Shown here: piece by piece, positions 17,845 through 25,775 of the stretch
How the letters are laid out: the number at the start of each line of letters is the position of its first letter
Position numbering within the stretch: position 1 is the stretch's first letter
NCBI RefSeq assembly: GCF_003122215.1
Contig: NZ_QEYD01000006.1
Span: 62,001 to 126,000 of the forward strand
Length of the DNA: 64,000 nucleotides
Source: Pararhodobacter marinus
GTDB taxonomy: Bacteria > Pseudomonadota > Alphaproteobacteria > Rhodobacterales > Rhodobacteraceae
Reading direction: 5' to 3'
Notes under the pieces: model-generated
Database searches by the model: none
Told to the model about the DNA's origin: nothing
What the model saw: only the letters and a program-made list of their open reading frames with translations
Made by a program: the position numbers and the translations under genes

Positions 17845-19374
17845 TCAATAGGCGTTTTTCGTGGTGACAAGGCTCACGGGCGTCATCAGCACGATCTTCA
17901 GATCCAGCCACAGCGACCAGTGTTCGATGTAGTAGAGGTCGTGTTCGATGCGCTGGGTGATCTTCTCCATCGAGTTCATCTCGCCGCGCCAGCCCTTGAC
18001 CTGCGCCCATCCGGTGACGCCCGGCTTGACCTTGTGGCGGGCCGAATAGGCCTGCTCGATCTGGTCATAGACGATGTCGCCGGTGCGCGCGGCGGTGGCG
18101 TGGGGGCGGGGCCCCACCATCGACAGGTCACCCTTGATGACGTTGAAGAATTGCGGGAATTCGTCGATCGAGGCCCGGCGGATGAAGCGGCCGACGCGGG
18201 TGACCCGGGCATCGCCCTTGCGCACCGCCTTGACCGCCGTCGGATCGCACAGATCGGTGTACATCGACCGGAATTTCAGCACGCTGATCGGCTTGTTGTT
18301 ATAGCCGTGCCGTTTCTGGCGGAACAGCACCGGACCGGGCGAATCGAGCTTGATGGCAATCGCGGTGATCAGCATCACCGGGGACAGCATCAGGATCGCG
18401 AGCGAGGCGAAGAACAGGTCGAAGATCCGCTTCTCTACCGCCGCGAAACCGCCGATCGGGCGCTTGTAGATCTCGATCAGCCCGATCGGCCCGATCTTCG
18501 AGCGTTTCTTGCGCGAATAATCCGGGATCTCGGTGCCTTCGGTCACGCGGATATCCACCGGCAGGACGAAGAGCCGCGCCAGCAATTCGCGGATCCGCGC
18601 CTGCGAGGCGCCGGGAATGGCGATGATCACCGTGTCGATCTTGGCCAGCCGGGCGAACTCGACCAGGTCGTCGATATCCCCGGTCTTGTGATGGCCTGCC
18701 AGCGTCGCGGGAGAACGCGCGCCCATGCGCTCGTCGAAAAAGCCGCACAGGCGCCGCCCGCGTCCGCGCTCGCGGTCGATCTCGCGGATCAGGGGTTCGA
18801 TATCGGCGCCGCCGCCGACCAGCACGATCCGGTGCTCCAGGATCCCCGCGCGGACAAGATGATGCACCCGCGCGCGCATCGCCACGCGGCTCACGCCCAT
18901 CAGCCCGCCCGCAGCGAGGCCCCAGTACAGGCCCCAGACTTGCAGCGTGCTCATCGGCATCCCGGCCCATCCCAGCGCCGCCAGCGTCAGCAGAAGCCCG
19001 CCCCCAAGGCTGACCAGCCCCACCGCGAGCCCCTTGCGCAGCGAGCGCATGCGGCGAAACCCGTAGCCGCCCAGAAGCTTCGCAAGGAAGGTCACGCAGA
19101 GCGCCGCCATCCAGACCGCGCCGGCCCGTTGCATCGGCCCCAGCATCGCATCCGCCACGAGGCTATGCGCCAGCAGGCCGGTCAGCCCGATGCTCAGCAG
19201 GTCGGCGACGAACTGGATATAGCCCAGCACGCGCGGCTGCATGGTCGAGCGCGACAGCCTTTGCGCCGCGGCCAGTGCCTGTCCGCCCAGAAGCCGGGGC
19301 CGCGCGGTGCCGGTATAGGGCCGGCGGCGATGGGTTTCCGTGAACAGGCGTTTTCGCGCGAAGGATTCATTCAT
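17845..19374 (-). CDS. Polyprenyl glycosylphosphotransferase (undecaprenyl-phosphate sugar transferase)
   Basis: A 509-residue membrane enzyme that primes exopolysaccharide synthesis by transferring a sugar phosphate to undecaprenyl phosphate. N-terminal part: four or so membrane helices (VLGYIQFVADLLSIGLTGLL; VSLGGGLLLTLAALGWAGM). Middle: a nucleotide-binding-like fold starting HRIVLVGGGADIEPLI (about residue 177). C-terminal catalytic domain from about residue 315: KRIFDLFFASLAILMLSP, then SVLKFRSMY, SIDEFPQFFNVIKGDLSMVG and the KPGVTGWAQV motif. These are hallmarks of the WcaJ/PssY-type family. No other polysaccharide genes are adjacent, so it is an isolated priming enzyme. The ATG at 19374 has only a weak ribosome-binding site. 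Confidence 0.92.
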   Translation of the reverse strand: MNESFARKRLFTETHRRRPYTGTARPRLLGGQALAAAQRLSRSTMQPRVLGYIQFVADLLSIGLTGLLAHSLVADAMLGPMQRAGAVWMAALCVTFLAKLLGGYGFRRMRSLRKGLAVGLVSLGGGLLLTLAALGWAGMPMSTLQVWGLYWGLAAGGLMGVSRVAMRARVHHLVRAGILEHRIVLVGGGADIEPLIREIDRERGRGRRLCGFFDERMGARSPATLAGHHKTGDIDDLVEFARLAKIDTVIIAIPGASQARIRELLARLFVLPVDIRVTEGTEIPDYSRKKRSKIGPIGLIEIYKRPIGGFAAVEKRIFDLFFASLAILMLSPVMLITAIAIKLDSPGPVLFRQKRHGYNNKPISVLKFRSMYTDLCDPTAVKAVRKGDARVTRVGRFIRRASIDEFPQFFNVIKGDLSMVGPRPHATAARTGDIVYDQIEQAYSARHKVKPGVTGWAQVKGWRGEMNSMEKITQRIEHDLYYIEHWSLWLDLKIVLMTPVSLVTTKNAY

Positions 19375-19516
19375 GACTGTACCGACCGGCTTCCCAAAAG
19401 ACGCGACCGGCGCTGTCCGCTGACTCGCCGGTTCGGGATCACTCTAGGAGCCGGGTCGGGCACAATTGTGGCACTTTGGGGCCAGACTGTCCCGTTTTCG
19501 GGATTTCCCCCATGCA

Positions 19517-19530
19517 TTTTGCAATCTGCG
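19517..19530. promoter_or_regulatory. TTTTGCAATCTGCG motif upstream of sugar transferase gene
   Basis: One-mismatch relative of the TTTGCAATTTGC repeats at 13785 and 13826, lying 143 bases before the sugar transferase start. Could be a shared regulator site; no regulator can be named. Confidence 0.3.
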
Positions 19531-19624
19531 CGTGTGCGGGGTGATGCCCGCGTCAAACACCGCGTGGCGTGGCGTGTTTCAGGTGTCTTGAAGGCGCATC
19601 GTGATGGCGGGTCAGGGGATATTT

Positions 19625-20045
19625 GCGCGGATGGCCTGTAAGCCGGATTCTGTTCCGGGTTGCCCCGGCGACGACCATTCATCTGCCCCGTCCGTTACCG
19701 GCGGGGTCAAGCTGCCAACCCGGGCCTCTGGGCTGAGACGTCCCTGCGGCGATATCGGTCCGCCCGAAGACGACACCGATCATGCCCGCGCGAGGCCCCT
19801 ATTCGGCATTGCTCCCGGTGGGGCTTGCCATGCCGGTCCGGTTACCCGTCCCGCGGTGGGCTCTTACCCCACCGTTTCACCCTTGCCGCGGCCCGTCTCC
19901 CTTGCGGGGCCGGGCGGTGCGGCGGTCTGTTCTCTGTGGCGCTTTCCCTCGGGTTGCCCCGGCCGGGCGTTACCCGGCACCGTTGTCTCATGGAGTCCGG
20001 ACTTTCCTCGGACCTTTCGGCCCGCGGCCGTCCGGCCATCCGCGC
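19625..20045 (-). ncRNA. rnpB: RNase P RNA
   Basis: The catalytic RNA of RNase P, about 421 bases, matures tRNA 5' ends. On the minus strand the universal core GAGGAAAGTCCGGACTCCA is present near the 5' end, and ACAGAATCCGGCTTACAGG near the 3' end. The termini pair as helix P1: GCGCGGATGGCC at 20045-20034 with GGCCATCCGCGC at 19636-19625. The stretch is not coding; open frames across it are incidental. It lies between the lipoprotein and sugar transferase genes, both on the same strand. Confidence 0.97.
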
Positions 20046-20052
20046 GACGGGT

Positions 20053-20081
20053 GTCCTACGCCGCGCATGGGCAGTCGTCAA
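20053..20081 (-). promoter_or_regulatory. rnpB: rnpB promoter
   Basis: On the minus strand TTGACG (20081-20076) and TAGGAC (20058-20053) are separated by 17 bases and stand seven bases before the predicted 5' end of the RNase P RNA at 20045. The fit to a housekeeping sigma promoter agrees with the P1 pairing. Confidence 0.75.
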
Positions 20082-20088
20082 CGGGCGT

Positions 20089-20583
20089 CTACTCGGTGCA
20101 GAGCGTCTCGCGGCGGCCGCGCGCGGTATAGACCTCCTGGCAGCCGAAGATCGGCGTCAGCGGCGCACAGGTGCCCGAACGGGCAAGGCAGAGCCCCTCG
20201 CAATCGCTGCCCTCGTCGCAGGCCTGCCCGCCATCGCGCGTGGTCTCGACGCAGGCGTAAAGACCGCTCGTGCCCCGCGCCATGAGCTGGCCACCGCGCT
20301 CGCGGCACAAGGCACGCTGTTGGGCGAGGAAGGGTGGTTCGGAGGGCGGGGCCGTTTCGGGCGGGGATTCGGGCGAGCTTTCGGGCAGGATTTCGGGCGC
20401 GGCAGGGGCCTGCGCCCCGGATACCGCGGCGCCATCCGCTGGCGTGTCGTCCATGGCCGTCCCGGTCGGGCTTTCCTGCGCGACCGGCATGTCGCTGGTA
20501 TCCGCAACCGGGCCGGACCCGTTCCGCTCTCCGCCGCCGCAGGCGGCGAGGCTCAGGCACAACAGAAGGGCCAGCGCGCGCAT
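20089..20583 (-). CDS. Cysteine-rich lipoprotein, hypothetical
   Basis: A 164-residue predicted lipoprotein. The N-terminus MRALALLLCLSLAACGGG has a lipobox LAAC with Cys15 as the lipidation site. Residues about 20-85 are a low-complexity Pro/Glu/Ser linker. The C-terminal 75 residues hold eight cysteines (CRERGGQLMARG, CVETTRDGGQACDEGSDCEG, CLARSGTCAPLTPIFGC) and probably form a disulfide-bonded periplasmic domain. I recognise it as a conserved Rhodobacterales family of unknown function. It lies six bases downstream of the aldo/keto reductase gene on the same strand, so the two are probably co-transcribed. Confidence 0.8.
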   Translation of the reverse strand: MRALALLLCLSLAACGGGERNGSGPVADTSDMPVAQESPTGTAMDDTPADGAAVSGAQAPAAPEILPESSPESPPETAPPSEPPFLAQQRALCRERGGQLMARGTSGLYACVETTRDGGQACDEGSDCEGLCLARSGTCAPLTPIFGCQEVYTARGRRETLCTE

Positions 20584-20589
20584 CGGGGG

Positions 20590-21645
20590 TCAGTACGGCA
20601 TCGGGTGCGCCTTGTGCACACCGTCGATGGCCTGCGCCAGCCCCTCGGGCAGGGTGACGTCCAGCGCGGGGATCTGCGCCTCGAGCTGCTCGAAACGGGT
20701 CGCGCCCAGGATCGGGATCGAGGTGAAGGGCCGCGTGCGATGCCAGGCCAGCGCCATCACCACCGGGTCGATCGACCAGTCGCGTGCAAGGCCCAGATAG
20801 GCCGAAACCGCCTCGAACACACGCGGCGTGATGCGGCCCCCCAGATCGGACACGACCGAGCGGCGCGAGCCTTCGGGCGTGACGTCGCCCGCGTATTTCC
20901 CCGTCAGCAGCCCCGCCGCAAGGGGCGAATAGGCCAGCAGCGGGATGTTTTCCTGCAGGCTGGTCTCGGCCATGTCGGTGTCGAACAGGCGGCACAGCAG
21001 CGAATATTCGTTCTGCACCGAGACAAGACGCGGCAGGGCGGATTCGTCGGCCACCCGGCTCCATTGCGCAAGGCCCCAGGCGGTTTCGTTCGACATGCCC
21101 AGATGGCCGATCTTGCCCTCGTCCTGCAGCGCCTTTGCCTCGGCGAGGATCGCCTGCATATGCGCGCGGGTGGCATGCGCGTCGAAGGGCGCTTCGGTCT
21201 TCGGCGCGTAGGTCCAGTAACGGCGGAAATGGTACGAGCCGCGATTGGGCCAGTGCAGCTGGAACAGGTCGATATGGTCGGTCCGCAGCCGCGTGAGCGA
21301 CTCCTCGACCGCGCTGCGCAGGCGCGCGGCGTCGATCATCGGCGTGCCGCCCTCCATCGCTTGCGAGCCTTCGCCGGTGACCTTCGTGGCAAGGATCATC
21401 CGCTCGCGCCCGCCATGCCGGGCGATCCAGTTGCCGATCACCGTTTCCGTCCCGCCGCGCTTGTCGGCCGTGACCGGGTTCGTGGGATACATCTCGGCGG
21501 TGTCGAGAAAGACCAGCCCGTGATCGAGCCCGAGGGCGATCTGGCGGTGGGCGTCGTCCTCGGGCGTCTGGCGGCCCCATGTCATCGTGCCAAGGCAGAT
21601 ATCGGGGACGCGGGGACCGGAGGGGCCGAGGGTCAGGGTTTTCAT
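20590..21645 (-). CDS. Aldo/keto reductase (Tas/YhdN-like)
   Basis: A 351-residue NADPH-dependent reductase with the TIM-barrel aldo/keto reductase fold. Catalytic residues are visible: Asp and Tyr in LVFLDTAEMYPT, Lys in MILATKVTGEG and His in IDLFQLHWPNRG. The C-terminal cofactor motif SIPILGATRFEQLE is present. The MTWGRQ N-terminus with a TYAPKT loop resembles the Tas subgroup. The ATG at 21645 has AAAGGA six bases upstream. The substrate is unknown. The lipoprotein gene follows six bases downstream. The gene is divergent from imuA. Confidence 0.9.
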   Translation of the reverse strand: MKTLTLGPSGPRVPDICLGTMTWGRQTPEDDAHRQIALGLDHGLVFLDTAEMYPTNPVTADKRGGTETVIGNWIARHGGRERMILATKVTGEGSQAMEGGTPMIDAARLRSAVEESLTRLRTDHIDLFQLHWPNRGSYHFRRYWTYAPKTEAPFDAHATRAHMQAILAEAKALQDEGKIGHLGMSNETAWGLAQWSRVADESALPRLVSVQNEYSLLCRLFDTDMAETSLQENIPLLAYSPLAAGLLTGKYAGDVTPEGSRRSVVSDLGGRITPRVFEAVSAYLGLARDWSIDPVVMALAWHRTRPFTSIPILGATRFEQLEAQIPALDVTLPEGLAQAIDGVHKAHPMPY

Positions 21646-21773
21646 ACGCGGTCCTTTTTTGCGCAATCCGAGGCGCAGTCCGTTTTCATGGTCGTCGTTT
21701 TGGCGGCGAAGGTAACGCCTGAGGGCTGAAAGACAAGGTTGGAGAGCGGCAGGATAGCGGCGGGAGGGATTGA

Positions 21774-21788
21774 GAACATAAGGCGAAC
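21774..21788. promoter_or_regulatory. LexA box, GTTC-N7-GTTC type
   Basis: GAAC-ATAAGGC-GAAC on the plus strand, which is GTTC-N7-GTTC on the minus strand. This is the direct-repeat LexA operator known from Rhodobacter and other alphaproteobacteria. It ends 16 bases before the imuA-like start, so it would cover that gene's promoter. Confidence 0.75.
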
Positions 21789-21804
21789 ATTGTAGCATTG
21801 CGGC

Positions 21805-22581
21805 ATGGCCCGCATCGCCGATTCCCATCCCCTGCCGTCCGACCCCGCGCCCGGTGAAGGCGGGGATGAAAAGGCTGACGCCCAGACGGAGGCGACGCCG
21901 GATCTGGACGATCTGCGGCGGATGATGCAGGGCGTGCCGGGGCTTCTGGACGGGGTGGACGAGGCCCCGCCCGATCCCCTCAGGCCGCTGCCGCAGATGG
22001 CCCTGACGCGGGGCCGCGTGCACGAGGCGACGGGCCGCTCGCGGCGGCGGCTGGCGGCGCTGGCGGCGGGCGCGGCCCAGCCCGAAGGGCAGGTGATGTG
22101 GCTGCGCCCCGCCTGGCGGATCGAGGCGCTCTATCCCTACGGGCTGCTGGACCTGATGCCCGATCCCGGCGCGCTGATCATCGTCGCCTGTCCCAAGCCC
22201 GTCGATATCCTGTGGTGCATGGAAGAGGCGCTTCACGCGGGCTGCGTGTCGCTCGTCGTGGCCGAGATCGTCGGGATGCCGGATCTGCGGCAGGTGCGGC
22301 GGCTGCATCTGGCCGCGGGCGAAGGGCTGGCGCGCAACCGGCGGGGCGGGCGGGTCCGCCCCGCGCCGCTGGGGTTGATGCTGGACGCCGAGCGCGCCCG
22401 AAGCCAGGTGCCGGGGGTCGAGAGCCGCTGGGGGCTGCATCCGGTGCCGGGGCCCGACAGCCTGTCCCCGGTCGGGCGCTGGCGGCTGGAGCGGCAGCTG
22501 GCGCGCGGCAAGCCGCCCCGCGACTGGGACATTCTGGAGACCCGGCTTCCCGGCGGCGCGCCGGGCCGAGAGCGGGGCTGA
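21805..22581 (+). CDS. imuA: ImuA-like SOS mutagenesis protein (solitary)
   Basis: A 258-residue protein resembling ImuA, the RecA-related partner of the ImuB-DnaE2 mutagenic polymerase complex. Matching segments: LTRGRVHEATGRSRRRLAAL, RPAWRIEALYPYGLLDLMPD, IIVACPKPVDILWCMEEALH, VVAEIVGMPDLRQVRRLHLA and ESRWGLHPVPGPDS. It has no Walker A loop, as usual for ImuA. The first 45 residues are acidic and proline-rich. A LexA box precedes it, supporting an SOS role. What is odd is the absence of imuB and dnaE2: the next gene is convergent and unrelated. The assignment rests on pattern similarity and the operator; the function of a solitary copy is unclear. Confidence 0.7.
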   Translation: MARIADSHPLPSDPAPGEGGDEKADAQTEATPDLDDLRRMMQGVPGLLDGVDEAPPDPLRPLPQMALTRGRVHEATGRSRRRLAALAAGAAQPEGQVMWLRPAWRIEALYPYGLLDLMPDPGALIIVACPKPVDILWCMEEALHAGCVSLVVAEIVGMPDLRQVRRLHLAAGEGLARNRRGGRVRPAPLGLMLDAERARSQVPGVESRWGLHPVPGPDSLSPVGRWRLERQLARGKPPRDWDILETRLPGGAPGRERG

Positions 22582-22603
22582 GTATTTGGGGCAGAATGAA
22601 GGG
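22580..22603 (+). repeat. GAGTATTT...AGAATGAA 3'-end element
   Basis: GAGTATTTGGGGCAGAATGA then AGG begins inside the imuA stop codon. It is a short dispersed element related to 63734 (GAGTATTTGCAGCAGAATGA) and more distantly to the AAATATCC elements. It lies between convergent genes. Confidence 0.6.
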
Positions 22604-22636
22604 GGCGCGGGGGCGCCCGGCTTCAGGGCTCCGGGC

Positions 22637-24673
22637 TCAATGCACCGCCATCAGCCGCAGCGCGTCGAGGATCGCGGCATGGGTATTGCGCGAGGCCACG
22701 GCATCGCCGATGCGCCACAGCCGGAACCGCCCGTCGGGGTTGGTGATGCCTGTCTGCGGCGCCTGTGCGACCAGCGCCTCGTGATCGAGCGCGCCCAGAT
22801 TGACCGAAAGCGGCTTGAGGTCGAAATAGAGCGCGTCGAGCGGCAGGGTGCCGTGGTTGACGACGACCTGATCGACGATCCGTTCCTGCGTGGTCGGGCC
22901 GTAATCGCTGCCGATCACCGCCTTCAGCTGGTTGCCGGCGCGGCTGACCCCGGTCAGGCGCCAGGTCACGGTAAAGGTCACGTCGCGCGGCTGCATCGCG
23001 CGCATATAGGGCACGAGGTTCATGCCCATGACCTCGGGGGCGAAGGCGCGGTCGGGGGTCATGATTTCCAGCCGGGCGCCGGATTCGGCAATCATTTCCG
23101 CCGCCTGCATCCCGGCGTGATCGCCTGCATCGTCGAAGAGCAACACGTTCCGGCCGGGTTTCGCATCGCCTGACAGGATGTCCCAGGCGCTGACGACCAG
23201 ATCGTTGCCCTGCGTCAGGATGTCCGTATTGGGCAGGCCGCCGGTGGCGATGACGACGAGATCGGGGGATTCGTCGAGAATCGTGTCGATCTCGGCATAG
23301 GTGTTGAACCGGAAATTAACCCCGGCGGCGGAACATTCCGCCATGCGCCAGTCGATGATTCCCATCATTTCCTTCTTGCGCTGGCTCTGCGCGGTCAGCC
23401 GGATCTGGCCGCCGGGCTTGTCGGCGGCTTCGAACACGGTGACGTCATGGCCGCGCAATCCCGCCACGCGCGCCGCTTCCAGCCCGCCGGGACCGGCGCC
23501 GACGATCACCACCTTGCGCCGCTCGGGCGCGGGGGCGATATCCTGCGGCAGCGTTTCCTCGCGCCCCGAGGCGGCGTTGTGGATGCAGAAGGCAAGGCCG
23601 CCCTGATAGATCCGGTCCAGGCAGTAATTCGCGCCGACGCAGGGGCGGATGCGGTCCTCGCGTTTCTCGATGATGCGCCGAACGAGGTTCGGCTCGGTCA
23701 GATGGGCGCGGGTCATGCCGATCATGTCCACCTTGCCCGACGCGATGGCATGGCGCGCGGTGGCGACGTCCGGCACGCGCGCGGCATGGAAGATCGGCAC
23801 ATCGATCGCGGCGCGCACCTCGCCCGCGAAGTCGAGATGCGGCGAGGCGGGCATGCCCTGGATCGGGATCACGTCGGTCAGGCCGGGATCGGTGTCGATA
23901 TGGCCGCGGATGACGTTGAGAAAATCGACGAGCCCCGATTGCTTGAAGCGGCGCCCGACCTCGATCCCCTCGGCGGCATCGACGCCGCCGGGCAGGCGTT
24001 CATCGGCGACGTAGCGGATGCCGAGGATGAAATCCTCGCCCACCCTTTCACGACAGGCGCGCAGAACCGCCAGCGGGAAGGCCATCCGCCCGTCCAGATC
24101 GCCGCCCCAGGGCGCGTCGAGCGTGTTGGTCAGCGGCGAGATGAACTGGTCCATCAGGTGGCCGTAGCATTCGAACTCGACGCCATCCATGCCGCCCGCC
24201 TTCATCCGCTCGCAGGCCTCGGCATAGTCGCGGATCACGCGCTCGATATCCCACTCCTCCATCTGCTTGGTGAAGGCGCGGTGGGCGGGTTCGCGTTCGT
24301 GGCCGGGCGAAAGGACGGGCAGCCAGTCGCCCTTGTCCCAGCGCGTGCGCCGCCCCAGATGCGTAAGCTGGATCATGATCGCCGCGCCTTCGTCATGCAC
24401 GGCGTCGGTCATCGCGCGCAGATGCGGCACGACTTCGTCCTTCCAGGCAAGGATGTTGTTGAAGACGGGCGGGCTGTCGCGCGACACGCTGGCCGATCCC
24501 GCCGTCATCGTCAGCGCTACGCCCCCTTTGGCGCGCGCGACGTGATAGGCGCGGTAGCGGCCCTTGGGCATCCCGTCCTCGGGATAGGCGGGTTCATGCG
24601 CCGAGATGAAAAGGCGGTTCCTCAGCGTCAGGTGCTTGAGCTGGAAGGGCTGCAGAAGGGGATCGGTCGACAT
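22637..24673 (-). CDS. Trimethylamine-dehydrogenase-like FMN/FAD oxidoreductase (N-methylproline demethylase type)
   Basis: A 678-residue Old-Yellow-Enzyme barrel fused to a pyridine-nucleotide/FAD domain, the architecture of trimethylamine dehydrogenase and 2,4-dienoyl-CoA reductase. The barrel runs from about residue 5 (FQLKHLTLRNRLFISAHEPA) to 340. The iron-sulfur region is CVGANYC then LCIHNA-like FCIHNA: Cys345, Cys351 and Cys363 are present, but the second ligand position (348) is Ala. The nucleotide-binding motif KVVIVGAGPGGLEAARVAG begins at about residue 388. Related proteins demethylate N-methylproline in stachydrine catabolism (StcD). The MttB-type gene nearby fits use of methylated amines. 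It is divergent from a LysR regulator. The exact substrate is inference. Confidence 0.85.
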   Translation of the reverse strand: MSTDPLLQPFQLKHLTLRNRLFISAHEPAYPEDGMPKGRYRAYHVARAKGGVALTMTAGSASVSRDSPPVFNNILAWKDEVVPHLRAMTDAVHDEGAAIMIQLTHLGRRTRWDKGDWLPVLSPGHEREPAHRAFTKQMEEWDIERVIRDYAEACERMKAGGMDGVEFECYGHLMDQFISPLTNTLDAPWGGDLDGRMAFPLAVLRACRERVGEDFILGIRYVADERLPGGVDAAEGIEVGRRFKQSGLVDFLNVIRGHIDTDPGLTDVIPIQGMPASPHLDFAGEVRAAIDVPIFHAARVPDVATARHAIASGKVDMIGMTRAHLTEPNLVRRIIEKREDRIRPCVGANYCLDRIYQGGLAFCIHNAASGREETLPQDIAPAPERRKVVIVGAGPGGLEAARVAGLRGHDVTVFEAADKPGGQIRLTAQSQRKKEMMGIIDWRMAECSAAGVNFRFNTYAEIDTILDESPDLVVIATGGLPNTDILTQGNDLVVSAWDILSGDAKPGRNVLLFDDAGDHAGMQAAEMIAESGARLEIMTPDRAFAPEVMGMNLVPYMRAMQPRDVTFTVTWRLTGVSRAGNQLKAVIGSDYGPTTQERIVDQVVVNHGTLPLDALYFDLKPLSVNLGALDHEALVAQAPQTGITNPDGRFRLWRIGDAVASRNTHAAILDALRLMAVH

Positions 24674-24795
24674 GAGATTTCCTGAGGGGCATTTCGGGCT
24701 GTGGCCGGGACAGACTGGACCGCGTTGGGGGCTTTCCTCAACCGGAAATCCGCGTCAGAGTGGCATGATCCAGGCTTATGGGAAAGGCTGTGCGC

Positions 24796-25686
24796 ATGGC
24801 TGGCTTTCGGCGCGAGGTTTCATCGCTGGGGGCCCTGGCCACGTTCGAAGCGGCGGCGCGGCTGCAGGGCTTCACCCGCGCGGCCGAGGAACTGGGCGTG
24901 ACGCAGGCGGCGGTGTCGCGGCAGATCAAGCTGCTCGAGGACGAGCTGAACACCGCTTTGTTCCTGCGCGGCCACCGCAAGGTCGAGCTGACGCCCGCCG
25001 GGCTGACCCTGTCGCGCGCGCTGACGGGCGCCTTCGATCAGGTGTCCGAGGCGCTCGACACGATCCGCCGCCCCGCCGAGACGAAGACGGTCACGGTGGC
25101 CGCGACGCTGGCCTTCACGCATTTCTGGCTGTTGCCGCGCCTGCCCGCGTTCCGCGCCGCGCATCCCGAGGTGCAATTGCGGCTGGTGTCGCAGGACAGC
25201 GGCTTCGATCTGCGCCGCGATACGCTGGACGTTCTGGTCCATTACGGTCGCCCGCCGGTCGATGGCGCGCGCTGCCTTGCCACGCTGCCCGAGCGGGTCT
25301 TTCCGGTCTGCGCGCCGGATCTTGCCGGGCAGTCGCTGGAGACCTTGCCGCTGATTTCCTGCGAATGGACAGAGCCCACATGGATGGGCTGGCGTCGCTG
25401 GGCACAGCGGGCGGGCATGGTGCCGATGACGCGGCGCAGCGCGCTGCGGTTCAGCCAGTATTCCGACGCGATCTATGCCGCGATCGGCGGCGAGGGCGTG
25501 GCGCTGGGCTGGCAGGCTCTGGTGGGGATGCATCTGGAGGATGGACGGCTGGTGCGTCTGGGTGAGGCCGAGGTCGTGCCCGACGAGGTCAACATGCTGC
25601 TGGTGCCCGTCACGCGGCGCCCGGGCAAGGCGGCGCAGGTCTTCATCGACTGGCTGGTAACCGCGTTCGAGCGCGCGCAGACATAA
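24796..25686 (+). CDS. LysR family regulator, GcvA-like
   Basis: A LysR-type regulator of about 296 residues. The helix-turn-helix is in LGALATFEAAARLQGFTRAA then EELGVTQAAVSRQIKLLEDE. The effector domain starts at about residue 85 with KTVTVAATLAFTHFWLLPRL. The pattern of ALATFEAAARL and FWLLPRLPAFRAAHPEV resembles the GcvA subgroup. I prefer ATG 24796, with GGAAAGG eight bases upstream; ATG 24778 would add six residues. It lies between the divergent demethylase-like gene and the downstream MttB-type gene, and probably regulates one or both; this is inference. Confidence 0.88.
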   Translation: MAGFRREVSSLGALATFEAAARLQGFTRAAEELGVTQAAVSRQIKLLEDELNTALFLRGHRKVELTPAGLTLSRALTGAFDQVSEALDTIRRPAETKTVTVAATLAFTHFWLLPRLPAFRAAHPEVQLRLVSQDSGFDLRRDTLDVLVHYGRPPVDGARCLATLPERVFPVCAPDLAGQSLETLPLISCEWTEPTWMGWRRWAQRAGMVPMTRRSALRFSQYSDAIYAAIGGEGVALGWQALVGMHLEDGRLVRLGEAEVVPDEVNMLLVPVTRRPGKAAQVFIDWLVTAFERAQT

Positions 25687-25775
25687 GCGCAGATCATTCT
25701 AACGCGGCCAATTTCTGCGCGTCACAGGGCCGGGGGGCGGGCGTAGCGTGGGCAGGATCCACAGACAGGTGCGCC

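Noticed and set aside
19601-21729. Plus-strand open frames crossing 19.6-21.7 kb
   Set aside because: They run through the RNase P RNA and antisense to the lipoprotein and aldo/keto reductase genes.
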